64,000 nucleotides of DNA from Candidatus Onthenecus intestinigallinarum (GCA_018713325.1 DVFJ01000008.1:1-64000), one strand, 5' to 3'. Counted from the first letter of the stretch, positions 40,483 through 49,455 are shown. Numbers and translations: made by a program. Notes: generated by a model from the letters alone, not told the origin.

Positions 40483-41814
40483 TTACTTTTCGACCGCCGG
40501 ACCGACGCCGTAGTATACCTGATTCTCCATGAGCGGAACGCCTGCGTCGGCGAAGAGCTCCTGCACGGTGACGCACAGAAATCCGCGCCGGTTCAGCGCC
40601 TCGACGATGGACTGCGTGTAGCGGTAGGCGCCCTTGTTGATGTCGTGCATGAGCACGATGTCGCCGTCCTCGACACTGTAAATCACGCGGTCGGCGATGT
40701 GGGCGTAGGCGTCGTTGCCGGAGTCCGCGCTGCTCAGCGACCAGTGGATCAGCGGATAGCCGATGCCGTTCTCCACATAGAAGTCGTCGCTGCCGCCGGG
40801 CGTGCGCATCAGGGTGGGCGGGACGCCCGTGACGGCGCTCAGCTCGTCGGCAAAGCGCTGCTTCCAGTCAAAGGCATCCTGCACGTTCATATCGTATGAA
40901 TAGATGTGATAGTAGCCATGACTCTGCACGGAAAAGCCCGCATCCTGCTGGCGGCAGAGGGTGTCGTGGTTCTGGGCGATGTTTTTCCCCACGACGAAGA
41001 ACGTCGCGCTCGCCGCGCCCAGGCGCAGGCGGCTGAGCACGTTCATCGTGTAGGAGCGCGCGCCGCCGTCGTCATACGTCAGCGCGACCATGCGAAAGCG
41101 GCTGTTGTCGGTCTGGGCCTGCGCACGCGGCGTCATGTGGGGGCGAATCTGCGGATAGTAGAGGACGACGTGCAACAGGGTGTTTTTGCCCGGATACAGC
41201 GCGTCCGCGCGGTAGGTGAGCGTCAGGCGCGCGGCGCCCAGCGTGAAGGGCGCGTCCTGCAGGCTCTCCGGCCGGCACAGCGCGTCCAGCGCGGCGGCGT
41301 CCGGCTCCTCCTGCGGAAAGGCGGCGGTCAGCTGTTCGCGCACGGCCTGCGAGAGCAGCGCCCAGGCCGGGCTGTCCGGCGCGAACACGTCGGTGAGCAG
41401 GATGCGCTCGCCCGTCTCGATGTCGTATACCCGGGCGTCGTAGTCGACCCACAGCTGCTCGCGGTCCGCCGCCACGCGCGCGACGGTCAGAAAGCTCATC
41501 CAGCTCGTGCCCGTGCGCGAGATGTACGGCCCCACGTCCAGGCAGGCGTCGGCCAGCTTGGCGCGCGCCGGCAGCCGATCCCGGTTGGCCTCCGCCATTT
41601 CATCCACCAGCGCGCGCATATCCGCATCGACCTGGTCGTTTTGCGTGTCCGGATAGACGCGCAGGATGGAGCTGTCGCGCGATACCGTCTCCTGACGCTC
41701 CTCCTGCGTCACCTGTAAAAAGTAGGGCATGGCGTCATAAAAGCTGCCTTCGCTGTGGGCGAAGCAGGGCGTCAGGGCAAAGGTCAGCGCAATCAGGCAG
41801 ACGAGGGATCGCAT
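40483..41814 (-). CDS. Secreted polysaccharide deacetylase with N-terminal DUF3298/RsiV-like domain
   Basis: Signal peptide; ALTYDDGGARSYTMNVLSRLRLGAASATFFVVG, QDAGFSVQSHGYYH, RTPGGSDDFY, GDIVLMHDINKG. Confidence 0.9.
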   Translation of the reverse strand: MRSLVCLIALTFALTPCFAHSEGSFYDAMPYFLQVTQEERQETVSRDSSILRVYPDTQNDQVDADMRALVDEMAEANRDRLPARAKLADACLDVGPYISRTGTSWMSFLTVARVAADREQLWVDYDARVYDIETGERILLTDVFAPDSPAWALLSQAVREQLTAAFPQEEPDAAALDALCRPESLQDAPFTLGAARLTLTYRADALYPGKNTLLHVVLYYPQIRPHMTPRAQAQTDNSRFRMVALTYDDGGARSYTMNVLSRLRLGAASATFFVVGKNIAQNHDTLCRQQDAGFSVQSHGYYHIYSYDMNVQDAFDWKQRFADELSAVTGVPPTLMRTPGGSDDFYVENGIGYPLIHWSLSSADSGNDAYAHIADRVIYSVEDGDIVLMHDINKGAYRYTQSIVEALNRRGFLCVTVQELFADAGVPLMENQVYYGVGPAVEK

Positions 41815-41928
41815 CGGTGAGCTCCTCCATTGACAGAGATGGGCTGCATTTGGCGCTTTTCATCCGGCAGCCCCATATGATACAATGCACGGTAAGCTGC
41901 AAAAGGCATCGGAAGGGGAGGGAACGGG

Positions 41929-42852
41929 ATGGTCTATGACAACATTCTGGAGGCGGTCGGGCACACGCCGATGATCCGACTGCGGCGCATGGCGCCCGAG
42001 GGCGCGCAGGTGCTGGTCAAGTTCGAGGGCCTGAACGTCGGCGGCTCGATCAAGACGCGCACGGCGCTGGCGATGATCGAGGACGCGGAGCGGCGCGGGC
42101 TGATCGGGCCGGACACGGTCATCGTCGAGCCGACGAGCGGCAACCAGGGCGTCGGCCTGGCGCTGTGCGGCGCGGTCAAGGGCTACCGGGTGCGCGTGAT
42201 CATGCCCGACTCGGTGTCGCAGGAGCGCCGCAAGCTCGTGCGGCAGTACGGCGCGCAGGTCGTGCTGGTGCGCGACGAGGGCGACATTGGCGCATGCATC
42301 GCGGCATGCCGGCGCATGGCGGACGAGATGGCGCGGGAGGATCCGCGCGTCTTTGTGCCCGGCCAGTTTGACAATCCGGCCAATCCGGAGGCCCACCGCC
42401 GCAGCACCGCCCGGGAGATCCTGGAGCAGGCCGGCGACGTGGACGGCTTTTGCGCGGGCTTTGGCACGGGCGGCACGCTCACCGGCATCGGCGAAGTGCT
42501 GCGCGCGCACAATCCGCGCGTGGCGATCTGGGCGGCCGAGCCGGAAAACGCGGCCGTCCTCTCGGGCGGCCGGGTCGGGTCGCATGTGCAGATGGGGATC
42601 GGCGACGGCCTCGTGCCGGGCAATTTGAATACGGCGCTGGTAGATCGCGTCTGCATCGTCTCCGACGCGCAGGCGCTGCAGACCGCCCGGGATCTGGCGC
42701 GCCTGGAGGGCCTGATGTGCGGCATCTCCAGCGGCACGAACGTCGCCGCGGCGCTCGAAATGGCCCGGGCGCTGGGGCCGGGCAGGCGGGTCGTCACCGT
42801 GCTGCCCGATACGGCGGAGCGCTACTTCTCCACGCCGCTGTTCGACGCGTAG
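41929..42852 (+). CDS. cysK: Cysteine synthase
   Basis: HTPMIRLRRM, FEGLNVGGSIKTRTALAMIEDAE, VEPTSGNQGVGLAL, GFGTGGTLTGIGEVL, GISSGTNVAAAL. Confidence 0.95.
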   Translation: MVYDNILEAVGHTPMIRLRRMAPEGAQVLVKFEGLNVGGSIKTRTALAMIEDAERRGLIGPDTVIVEPTSGNQGVGLALCGAVKGYRVRVIMPDSVSQERRKLVRQYGAQVVLVRDEGDIGACIAACRRMADEMAREDPRVFVPGQFDNPANPEAHRRSTAREILEQAGDVDGFCAGFGTGGTLTGIGEVLRAHNPRVAIWAAEPENAAVLSGGRVGSHVQMGIGDGLVPGNLNTALVDRVCIVSDAQALQTARDLARLEGLMCGISSGTNVAAALEMARALGPGRRVVTVLPDTAERYFSTPLFDA

Positions 42853-42855
42853 GCG

Positions 42856-43596
42856 TCAGACCATCTGCTCCAGGAAGTAGGGCAGCTGCCTGCGCCACCA
42901 CGGCCAGTCGTGCGCGACGTCGTAGCCCCAGAAGTCCACCCAGCCGTGGATGCCCTTCTCCCGGAAGATCTCCGCGAGCCGGCGGTTGGAGGGCAGCATC
43001 TCGTGCTCCCACGCGCCCTGGCCCACGCACAGGACGATCTGCCGCGCGTTGTACAGCGCGATGTAGGGGTGATCCGCCGGCATGTTGGCAAGCGAGTCCA
43101 CCGGCGAGTTCAGATACGCCAGCTCGTCGAAGGCGTCGCCGAAGAAGTAGTGCGCGTCGTACAGGCCCGACAGCGCGATCACCCCGCCGAACAGCTCCGG
43201 CCGGCGGAAGAAAAAGTTCGCCGCGTGGAACGCGCCCATCGAGCAGCCCGTCGTCACGATGCCGCCGTGGTCCGCGCCGTTGATCTCCCAAACGCGCGGG
43301 ATGAGCTCGTCCACCACATAGGAAAACCACCGCTCGTGCTGCTCCAGCCGCTCGCGCGGCGCGCGCCACGCCGCCGACCACGTCTCCCGGTCGATCGAGT
43401 CGCAGCAGAAGATCTGCACGCGCCCCGCGTCGATCAGATGGCCCACGCAGTCGACCATGCCGTTGTCCTTGAAGTCGAAAAACCGTCCGTCCTGGGACGG
43501 AAAGGCCAGCACCGGCCTCCCCGCGTGGCCGTATACCTTGAACTCCATGTCCCGCCCGAGCGCGCGGGCGTACTCGCGAAAATACTGCTCCTGCAT
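42856..43596 (-). CDS. Esterase family alpha/beta hydrolase
   Basis: PVLAFPSQDGRFFDFKDNGMV, TTGCSMGAFHAANFFFRRPELFGGVIALSGLYD, WGYDVAHDWPWWRRQLPYFLEQMV. Confidence 0.85.
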   Translation of the reverse strand: MQEQYFREYARALGRDMEFKVYGHAGRPVLAFPSQDGRFFDFKDNGMVDCVGHLIDAGRVQIFCCDSIDRETWSAAWRAPRERLEQHERWFSYVVDELIPRVWEINGADHGGIVTTGCSMGAFHAANFFFRRPELFGGVIALSGLYDAHYFFGDAFDELAYLNSPVDSLANMPADHPYIALYNARQIVLCVGQGAWEHEMLPSNRRLAEIFREKGIHGWVDFWGYDVAHDWPWWRRQLPYFLEQMV

Positions 43597-43644
43597 CGGT
43601 CGTCCCCCCTGTTGCCGGTCTGTTGAAAAATGGATGTCTTTAGT

Positions 43645-43673
43645 AGTATACGGATCGTACGGCGGCCTGTCAA
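43645..43673 (-). promoter_or_regulatory. Promoter of esterase gene
   Basis: Minus strand TTGACA (43673-43668), 17-bp spacer, TATACT (43650-43645). Confidence 0.8.
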
Positions 43674-43685
43674 GCGCAAATGGGC

Positions 43686-43715
43686 TTGACAAACCGGGGA
43701 TGGATCGGGTACTAT
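43686..43715 (+). promoter_or_regulatory. Promoter of blaI-like operon
   Basis: TTGACA (43686-43691), 18-bp spacer, TACTAT (43710-43715). Confidence 0.7.
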
Positions 43716-43723
43716 GATTATAT

Positions 43724-43738
43724 AAGACACCATGTCTT
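43724..43738. promoter_or_regulatory. Candidate BlaI-type operator
   Basis: Inverted repeat AAGACA-CCA-TGTCTT just downstream of the -10. Confidence 0.6.
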
Positions 43739-43760
43739 GTTTTGGAGAGGAGGGCGCCGC

Positions 43761-44144
43761 ATGAAATCCAAGCGATTGCCGGAGGCGGAGTTTCAGGTGA
43801 TGCAGGTGATTTGGGACGCGCAGCCGCCGGTGACGACCTCCGCGGTGATGGAAAAGCTCGGGCGCGAGCGGGGCTGGAAGATCCAGACGGTGGTCTCGCT
43901 CTTTGGACGGCTGACGGAGCGCGGCTTTTTGCGCGTGGAGCCGGGGGCCGGGCGCGGACGCGCCTTTTATCCGCTGATCACGCGCGAGGACTATCTGCGC
44001 ATGGAGACGGAATCGTTTGTAAGCCGCTATCACAACAACAGCGTTGCCAGTCTGATCGGCGCGCTGCGGCGGGACGAGCTGACGGAAGCGGACCTGGACG
44101 AGCTGACGCGGTTTGTGAAGGAAGCCAGGGAAAAGGGGCGGTGA
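43761..44144 (+). CDS. BlaI/MecI/CopY family transcriptional repressor
   Basis: LPEAEFQVMQVIWDAQPPVTTSAVMEKLGRERGWKIQTVVSLFGRLTERGFLRVEPGAGRGRAFYPLI. Confidence 0.93.
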   Translation: MKSKRLPEAEFQVMQVIWDAQPPVTTSAVMEKLGRERGWKIQTVVSLFGRLTERGFLRVEPGAGRGRAFYPLITREDYLRMETESFVSRYHNNSVASLIGALRRDELTEADLDELTRFVKEAREKGR

Positions 44145-44147
44145 CGT

Positions 44148-46127
44148 ATGGGGGGATTCCTGCTGAACCTCCTGGAGTGCACGCTGACGATGACGGCCCT
44201 TTCCTGCCTGCTGCTGGCGCTCACGCCGCTGCTCGAGCGGCGCTACAGCCCGCGCTGCCTGTACGCGCTGTGGCTGGTCGTGCTGGTGGGCTTTGCCGTG
44301 CCGGTGCGGCCCGGAGACGCGCCCCAGGCGATGACGGTGACGCTGCACGCGCCGGAGGCCATGTCGGCAGCGTCGCTTCAGACCGCTTCGCCCGAGGCGC
44401 GCGACGGCACGCCCGAAGGCGAGCAAGCGCCCACCCGCGCGCAGGCCGGGGAGGCGCGGGCCCCTTCGGCGGCTCCGCGCATGACGCTTTCGCCCGTGCA
44501 GACGGCGTTTGCCATATGGCTGCTGGGCGCGGCCGTATGGCTGGCCGCAGCGGCCGTCGCGCATGCGCGCTTCCTGCGCACGGTGCGGCGCTGGGGCCGG
44601 TCGGTCGGGGAGAAGGAGCCGCTGGACGCGCTGGCCCGCGCGAAGGCCCGCGCCGGCGTGCGGCGGCACGTGTGGCTGCGCCGGTGCCCGGCTGTGGCCA
44701 GCCCCATGCTCGTGGGCGTGCTGCGCCCCGTCATCCTGCTGCCGGATACGGCGCTGGCCGGCCCCGCGCTGGAGCTGGTGCTCCTGCACGAGCTGCATCA
44801 CCTGCGCCGGGGAGACATCCCCGTCAAGCTGCTGCTGGTACTGGTGCGCGGGATGCACTGGTTCAACCCGATCATGCACTGGGTGGACCGGGCGCTGGCC
44901 TATCACTGCGAGGCCTCGTGCGACGCGTGGGTCATGCGCGGCGCGGACCTGGATGCGCGCCAGTACTACAGCGAGACGCTCATCGGCGTCATTCGCCGTG
45001 AGTCGGGGACGCGCTCCGCGCTGTGCACGAGCTACTATGGCGGCGTGAACGGCATGAAGCGCCGCATCCTGTCGATCATGGACACGAGCAAGAAGCGCGT
45101 GGGCGTGCTGGCCGCATGTCTGACGGTGGCGCTGACGCTCGGCACGGGCCTGGCGCTGGAGCTGGAGCCGGAGGAGGAGACGGCGGCTGTGGCGGCCCCA
45201 GTATCGACGGCGGCTCCAGAAGCGACACAGACGCCGGACAGGCAGGCCCTTCGCGGCGTCACGGTGACGGTCTCCGGCACGCGCGGCGTGGGCACGCGGC
45301 TGTGCGCAGAGCCGGATGCGACGCTGTGGGAGACGCCGCTGGCGGTCTACTATGACGGCGCGACGTTTTATGCGGAGCGCATCTATGCGGGCGAGGACTG
45401 GGCCTACGGCTCCTTTGGGGAAGGGGCGGTCTACGGATACGTGCCGCTGAGCGATCTGGTGGGCGCGACCGTTCCGCGCAATGTGCAAGCTGCGTCCATG
45501 CCGTGTGGCGTCGTCACAGCCCAGACCTTGCTGCTGTCGGGGGCGCAGAGCGACGCGCAGGCGACCGGCCTGCTCGGCGCGGGTACGGAGGTGACGGTGT
45601 GGGGACGTGTCGGGGACTGGTACCACGTGCAGGCGGGAGAACAGGCGGGCTTTGTCCCAATTTGGAGCGTGAGGGTGAACGACGCGTTCGCGGCCACCGT
45701 GCAAAAATCGCTGCCCCGGGCGTTTGAGCTGCAGCGCTCGCCGGAGGCGATCCGCAGCGAGGAGACGTGGATCTTTGAGCGGCGGGCCGAGGCGTGGGGC
45801 GGCGACCATGGCGTGCCGCGGGAGGGCGACATCTCCGCCCAGGAGGCGACCGCCATCGCGCGCCGGACCGTCGCGGAGCGATGGGGCCTGGACGAGGGCG
45901 GACTGGAGCCGGCCGAGCCGGACGGCGTCTACTTCATCACGGTCGGCGAGGACGGCAGCTACCAGTCCCGCGTGCGTAACGGCGATGAAATCGTCACCTT
46001 CAACCGGCCGTACTATCAGGTCAACCTGCGATACGGCGACGACCCCACCCAGGGATACAGCGTCTACATCCAGCCCGTCACGGGCGAGGTACTCGCCGCG
46101 TGCGGCCCCGAGGATGCCAACGGATGA
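44148..46127 (+). CDS. BlaR1-like M56 membrane metallopeptidase with extracellular SH3-like and PepSY-like domains
   Basis: VLLHELHHLRRGDIPVKLLLVLVRGMHWFNPIMHWVDRALAYHCEASCDAWVM; C-term SH3-like repeats and PVTGEVLAACGPEDANG. Confidence 0.88.
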   Translation: MGGFLLNLLECTLTMTALSCLLLALTPLLERRYSPRCLYALWLVVLVGFAVPVRPGDAPQAMTVTLHAPEAMSAASLQTASPEARDGTPEGEQAPTRAQAGEARAPSAAPRMTLSPVQTAFAIWLLGAAVWLAAAAVAHARFLRTVRRWGRSVGEKEPLDALARAKARAGVRRHVWLRRCPAVASPMLVGVLRPVILLPDTALAGPALELVLLHELHHLRRGDIPVKLLLVLVRGMHWFNPIMHWVDRALAYHCEASCDAWVMRGADLDARQYYSETLIGVIRRESGTRSALCTSYYGGVNGMKRRILSIMDTSKKRVGVLAACLTVALTLGTGLALELEPEEETAAVAAPVSTAAPEATQTPDRQALRGVTVTVSGTRGVGTRLCAEPDATLWETPLAVYYDGATFYAERIYAGEDWAYGSFGEGAVYGYVPLSDLVGATVPRNVQAASMPCGVVTAQTLLLSGAQSDAQATGLLGAGTEVTVWGRVGDWYHVQAGEQAGFVPIWSVRVNDAFAATVQKSLPRAFELQRSPEAIRSEETWIFERRAEAWGGDHGVPREGDISAQEATAIARRTVAERWGLDEGGLEPAEPDGVYFITVGEDGSYQSRVRNGDEIVTFNRPYYQVNLRYGDDPTQGYSVYIQPVTGEVLAACGPEDANG

Positions 46128-46137
46128 GGAGGAGACC

Positions 46138-46806
46138 ATGCGAAACAGACTGTGCGCGCTCCTGGCGATGCTGGCGCTGGCGCTGCCCGTGCGAGCGTGC
46201 GCGCAGATCGACGGCGCGCAGGCCATGTCGCTGGCGCAGACCCATTTCCAGGGCGCCTGCGGCGAGACGGAGGAGTCGATTATGGCCTACGGCGTGTCCG
46301 CCCGTCTCCTGAGCGAAGCGAGCGCCCCCTACCGTCGGATATGGCGCGTTGTGTTTTCACGCAGCGGGCTCTCCTACGCCGTCGAGCTGGACGAACAGAC
46401 GGGAGAGGTCGTCCGCGCCGACGACGCGCAGGCGTTTTACCTGCAGCGCGGCGTCGTCGACTACGCGGCGGCAAACGGCGGCTGTTTCGGCATCCCGCGC
46501 GCGCAGGACCTGAGCGCGCTGGCGGTGCGCGAGATCGCGCGCGAGGCGCTTGCGCAGCGCTACGGCGTGAAGCCGGAGGATTTGTACGACGCGCCCTCCG
46601 GATGCGTGCGCTATGTGGAGAGCGGCGGCGGAGAGGACGGCCCCTGGCGCATCGTGCGCGCGGACGGCGCCTTTGCCGATCCGCCGCTGTATACGGTCGA
46701 CTTCGTGCTGCGGGGCGACCTGTCGCTGGGCTATTACGGCGGCTACTTCGACCCCGTGACCGGCGAGGCGCTGCATACCTACTGCCCGGAAGATGGAAAC
46801 GGATAA
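46138..46806 (+). CDS. Secreted PepSY-like protein
   Basis: Signal peptide; C-terminal GGYFDPVTGEALHTYCPEDGNG resembles the C-terminus of the preceding M56 protein. Confidence 0.6.
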   Translation: MRNRLCALLAMLALALPVRACAQIDGAQAMSLAQTHFQGACGETEESIMAYGVSARLLSEASAPYRRIWRVVFSRSGLSYAVELDEQTGEVVRADDAQAFYLQRGVVDYAAANGGCFGIPRAQDLSALAVREIAREALAQRYGVKPEDLYDAPSGCVRYVESGGGEDGPWRIVRADGAFADPPLYTVDFVLRGDLSLGYYGGYFDPVTGEALHTYCPEDGNG

Positions 46807-46811
46807 CCCCC

Positions 46812-46832
46812 AGGCCGCGTTGATCGCGGCCT
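46812..46832 (+). terminator. Intrinsic terminator of the blaI-M56 operon
   Basis: AGGCCGCG-TTGAT-CGCGGCCT followed by TTTTT. Confidence 0.85.
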
Positions 46833-46860
46833 TTTTTGTACCGTGCGGCGGTCCGCACCC

Positions 46861-46889
46861 TTGACAATTCCAGGCGGCGGGGGTATGAT
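46861..46889 (+). promoter_or_regulatory. Promoter of marR-like gene
   Basis: TTGACA (46861-46866), 17-bp spacer, TATGAT (46884-46889). Confidence 0.8.
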
Positions 46890-46903
46890 GTCTTTCTGAG
46901 AAA

Positions 46904-46921
46904 TGGTCTACAAGTAAACCA
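46904..46921. promoter_or_regulatory. Candidate MarR operator
   Basis: Imperfect inverted repeat TGGTCTAC-AA-GTAAACCA (7/8) between promoter and start codon. Confidence 0.55.
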
Positions 46922-46938
46922 AGATGGAGGAATCATCC

Positions 46939-47397
46939 ATGCGGCCATTTGAGGAGGGCTTTTTCGCGGGCCTGTCCAAGCTGGAGCGCGTCTACAAGCG
47001 GTATGTGCAGGAGGCGGTGGCGGAGTACCAGTTCACGCCCAACGAAATCGCGGTGCTGATGTTCCTGTATAACAACGCCCCGTCGCTGGATACCGCCAGC
47101 GACATCGCGCGCTACAAGCGCATTTCGAAGGGACTGGTCGCGCGCTCGGTCGACTCGCTGCTGCGCCGCGGGCTGATCTGCGCACAGCGGGACGAGGGCG
47201 ACCGGCGCATCGTGCATCTTTCGCTGAATGCGGGTTGCCAGGATGTGCTGGCGCGCCTGCGGGCCAGTGAGGAGCGGCTGGTGGCGTGCGCGGCGGAGGG
47301 CATCGAGCCGGCGCGCCTGGCTGTCGCGCTGGACGTGCTGCATCGGATCGACGCGAACATGAACCGGCTGCTGCAGGACAAGGGAGAAGAGCTATGA
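46939..47397 (+). CDS. MarR family transcriptional regulator
   Basis: EYQFTPNEIAVLMFLYNNAPSLDTASDIARYKRISKGLVARSVDSLLRRGLICAQRDEGDRRIVHLSL; GGAGG at 46926 favours ATG 46939. Confidence 0.92.
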   Translation: MRPFEEGFFAGLSKLERVYKRYVQEAVAEYQFTPNEIAVLMFLYNNAPSLDTASDIARYKRISKGLVARSVDSLLRRGLICAQRDEGDRRIVHLSLNAGCQDVLARLRASEERLVACAAEGIEPARLAVALDVLHRIDANMNRLLQDKGEEL

Positions 47398-47454
47398 GCG
47401 AGGCGCAGGCGGCGCCGGTGGGCATGGGCGGCGCGCCGGGGCGTAGGCGCAAAA

Positions 47455-47484
47455 CGGGGCGGACGGCTTTGGCCGTCCGCCCCG
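47455..47484. terminator. Intrinsic terminator between convergent genes
   Basis: CGGGGCGGACGGC-TTTG-GCCGTCCGCCCCG. Confidence 0.75.
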
Positions 47485-47490
47485 CTCTGT

Positions 47491-49455
47491 TCAGATGGCG
47501 TAGGAGGTCTTTTCGCGCAGCAGCTTGAGCAGCGCGTCGTAGCGCGGCTCGAACCACTGCAGCAGGCGCTCCTTGAGCATCGGATCGCCTACGCGCAGCA
47601 CGCACTCGTCGTACAGGCGCTCGTCCTGTTCGCATGCGACGCGCACGCGATAGGTTCCCCGCTCCAGCGCGCCGACGGTGAGGGCATCCGCCGTCAGACC
47701 CGCCGTGGAGAATGCCTGCCCGCGCGCCTCGTCCGTCACCGTCAGGGAGAACGTCGCGCCCTCGGGCAGCGCCGGCCAGGCGTAGAGGCTCAGCGCGATC
47801 GACTCGCCCGCGGCGGCGGACGATTCATAGAGGAATTCGCCCTGCGCATCCGTCAACTTGACGAACGCCGTGTCCCGCGCCTCGCGCAGCGCCAGCTCCC
47901 ATTCGGTGAGGCCCGCCGCGTCGCCCTCGACCTGCCGCAGCGTCAGCTCCGCCCACTCGATGCCGTCGCGCTGCTCGAAGGAGATCGTGTTGGACGCGCC
48001 CAACGGATCGAGCGCCGGGATCTCCACGATGGTGCCGTCCGAGAGCGTCAGCGTCGCGGCGAGCACGTTTTGCGCGGGATCCGGGTTGTCCCAGAGGGTG
48101 AGGGTGTTGAGCGACTGCGGGCTGGAGAACGTGCAGCGCACGGTGCGCTGGCCCTCCGTGGGCGTCCACACGCCCGCGTCGAAGCGCGTCTCGCGCACGT
48201 CGGTCGTGTCGAAGAGCTTGAAGTCGGTCAGCACGGACGCGTCGCCCGACGCCGCTTCGATGCGCTCGCCGTAGAGCAGGCTGTCCGTCGCGCGCTCGAA
48301 GAAGACCTGGTCGCTGTTGGCCACGGACGCCGTGAAGAGCGTGGCCGACTGCGACGGATACAGGCTGTGCAGCGCGTAGACGCGGTTGGCGCGCAGCGTG
48401 TAGGAGGCGTAGCCCGCGGGCACGGGGAAGCGCACGCGCTCCGACCAGCGGTAGGCGGGCGTGCCCAGCGGCCAGGTGGGCTCGTCCGGCGAGACGGTCT
48501 GCGTCATGGGCCGGGTATAGAAGTCGCGCGGCCCGACCCAGCCGGTCAGGTACGTCAAGCCCTTGAAGATCTGCGGCCGGTAGGCCGGGTTCTCGTTGAG
48601 CAGTTGGCCCATCGCCTCCTCGAACAGCAGCGAGGTCATGCGGTGGTCGACGTGCGGGTCGTAGTCGATGCAGAAGATGACGTCCGGGAACAGCAGGTCC
48701 ACCAGCGTGCGGATGTCCGACAGGCAGTTGGCGCGCGTGTACAGGTGCGCCTCGCCCGTCTGCTCGGTGGCGAAGTCGCGCAGGCCCGCCGTGCCGTAGG
48801 TGCGGTCGCGCCCGATGAGCGAGAGCGCGGCCTCGTCCGGCGCGCGGTTGTACAGATGCGTGCCCTGCCAGTCGTCGCCGTAGCCGAGGAAGTAGACGTT
48901 CTCGCGCGGGACGCCCAGCTCGTCCATGCAGGCGACGGCCTCATACAGCCGCTCGCTGGACAGGCCGATGCTGTCGCCGTTGGTGACGAACGCGACATAG
49001 ACCTCGCTGCCCGCGTCGACAAAGTGCTGAATGGTCGCGCCGGCCATGTTGACGTCGTCGTCCTCGTGCGGCACGAGCACGAGCACGTACTTGTCCCGCA
49101 GGAACGCGCTGTGCGCAAAGCCCGAATCGACCGACGCATAGGCGGCCGAGGGCAGCGACGCGTAGGCAAACGCCAGGCACGCGGGCGTGGCGGCGATCAG
49201 CAGCACGAGGACGAACGCGGTCAGGATGCGCATGAAGCGCGGCCGCCACAGCACGCGGGCGGCGGGATTGCCCGGCACGAACAGCGCCGCGGCCAGCACG
49301 AGCGCTGCGACGCCGGACGCGGCCAGGCACACGGGCAGCCCGTAGCAGACGGTCGAAAACGCCGTCAGCAGCACAAAAAACGCCAGCACGAACAGGCGCC
49401 ACAGCGCGCGTCCCAGCAGCGACAGCAGGAAGGAGAAAAAGCTCTTTTTTCGCAT
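47491..49455 (-). CDS. Membrane-anchored PIG-L family deacetylase with C-terminal discoidin-like region
   Basis: VLVLVPHEDDDVNMAGATIQHFVDAGSEVYVAFVTNGDS; N-term TM helices; FDAGVWTPTEGQRTVRCTFSSPQSLNTLTLWDN. Confidence 0.85.
   Translation of the reverse strand: MRKKSFFSFLLSLLGRALWRLFVLAFFVLLTAFSTVCYGLPVCLAASGVAALVLAAALFVPGNPAARVLWRPRFMRILTAFVLVLLIAATPACLAFAYASLPSAAYASVDSGFAHSAFLRDKYVLVLVPHEDDDVNMAGATIQHFVDAGSEVYVAFVTNGDSIGLSSERLYEAVACMDELGVPRENVYFLGYGDDWQGTHLYNRAPDEAALSLIGRDRTYGTAGLRDFATEQTGEAHLYTRANCLSDIRTLVDLLFPDVIFCIDYDPHVDHRMTSLLFEEAMGQLLNENPAYRPQIFKGLTYLTGWVGPRDFYTRPMTQTVSPDEPTWPLGTPAYRWSERVRFPVPAGYASYTLRANRVYALHSLYPSQSATLFTASVANSDQVFFERATDSLLYGERIEAASGDASVLTDFKLFDTTDVRETRFDAGVWTPTEGQRTVRCTFSSPQSLNTLTLWDNPDPAQNVLAATLTLSDGTIVEIPALDPLGASNTISFEQRDGIEWAELTLRQVEGDAAGLTEWELALREARDTAFVKLTDAQGEFLYESSAAAGESIALSLYAWPALPEGATFSLTVTDEARGQAFSTAGLTADALTVGALERGTYRVRVACEQDERLYDECVLRVGDPMLKERLLQWFEPRYDALLKLLREKTSYAI

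Noticed and set aside
43761-46127. Beta-lactam resistance (BlaI/BlaR1) system
   Set aside because: No beta-lactamase or PBP gene nearby, and the M56 protein lacks a recognisable penicillin-binding sensor domain.
43434-46226. 930-aa minus-strand ORF
   Set aside because: Antisense to blaI and the M56 gene; no plausible domains.
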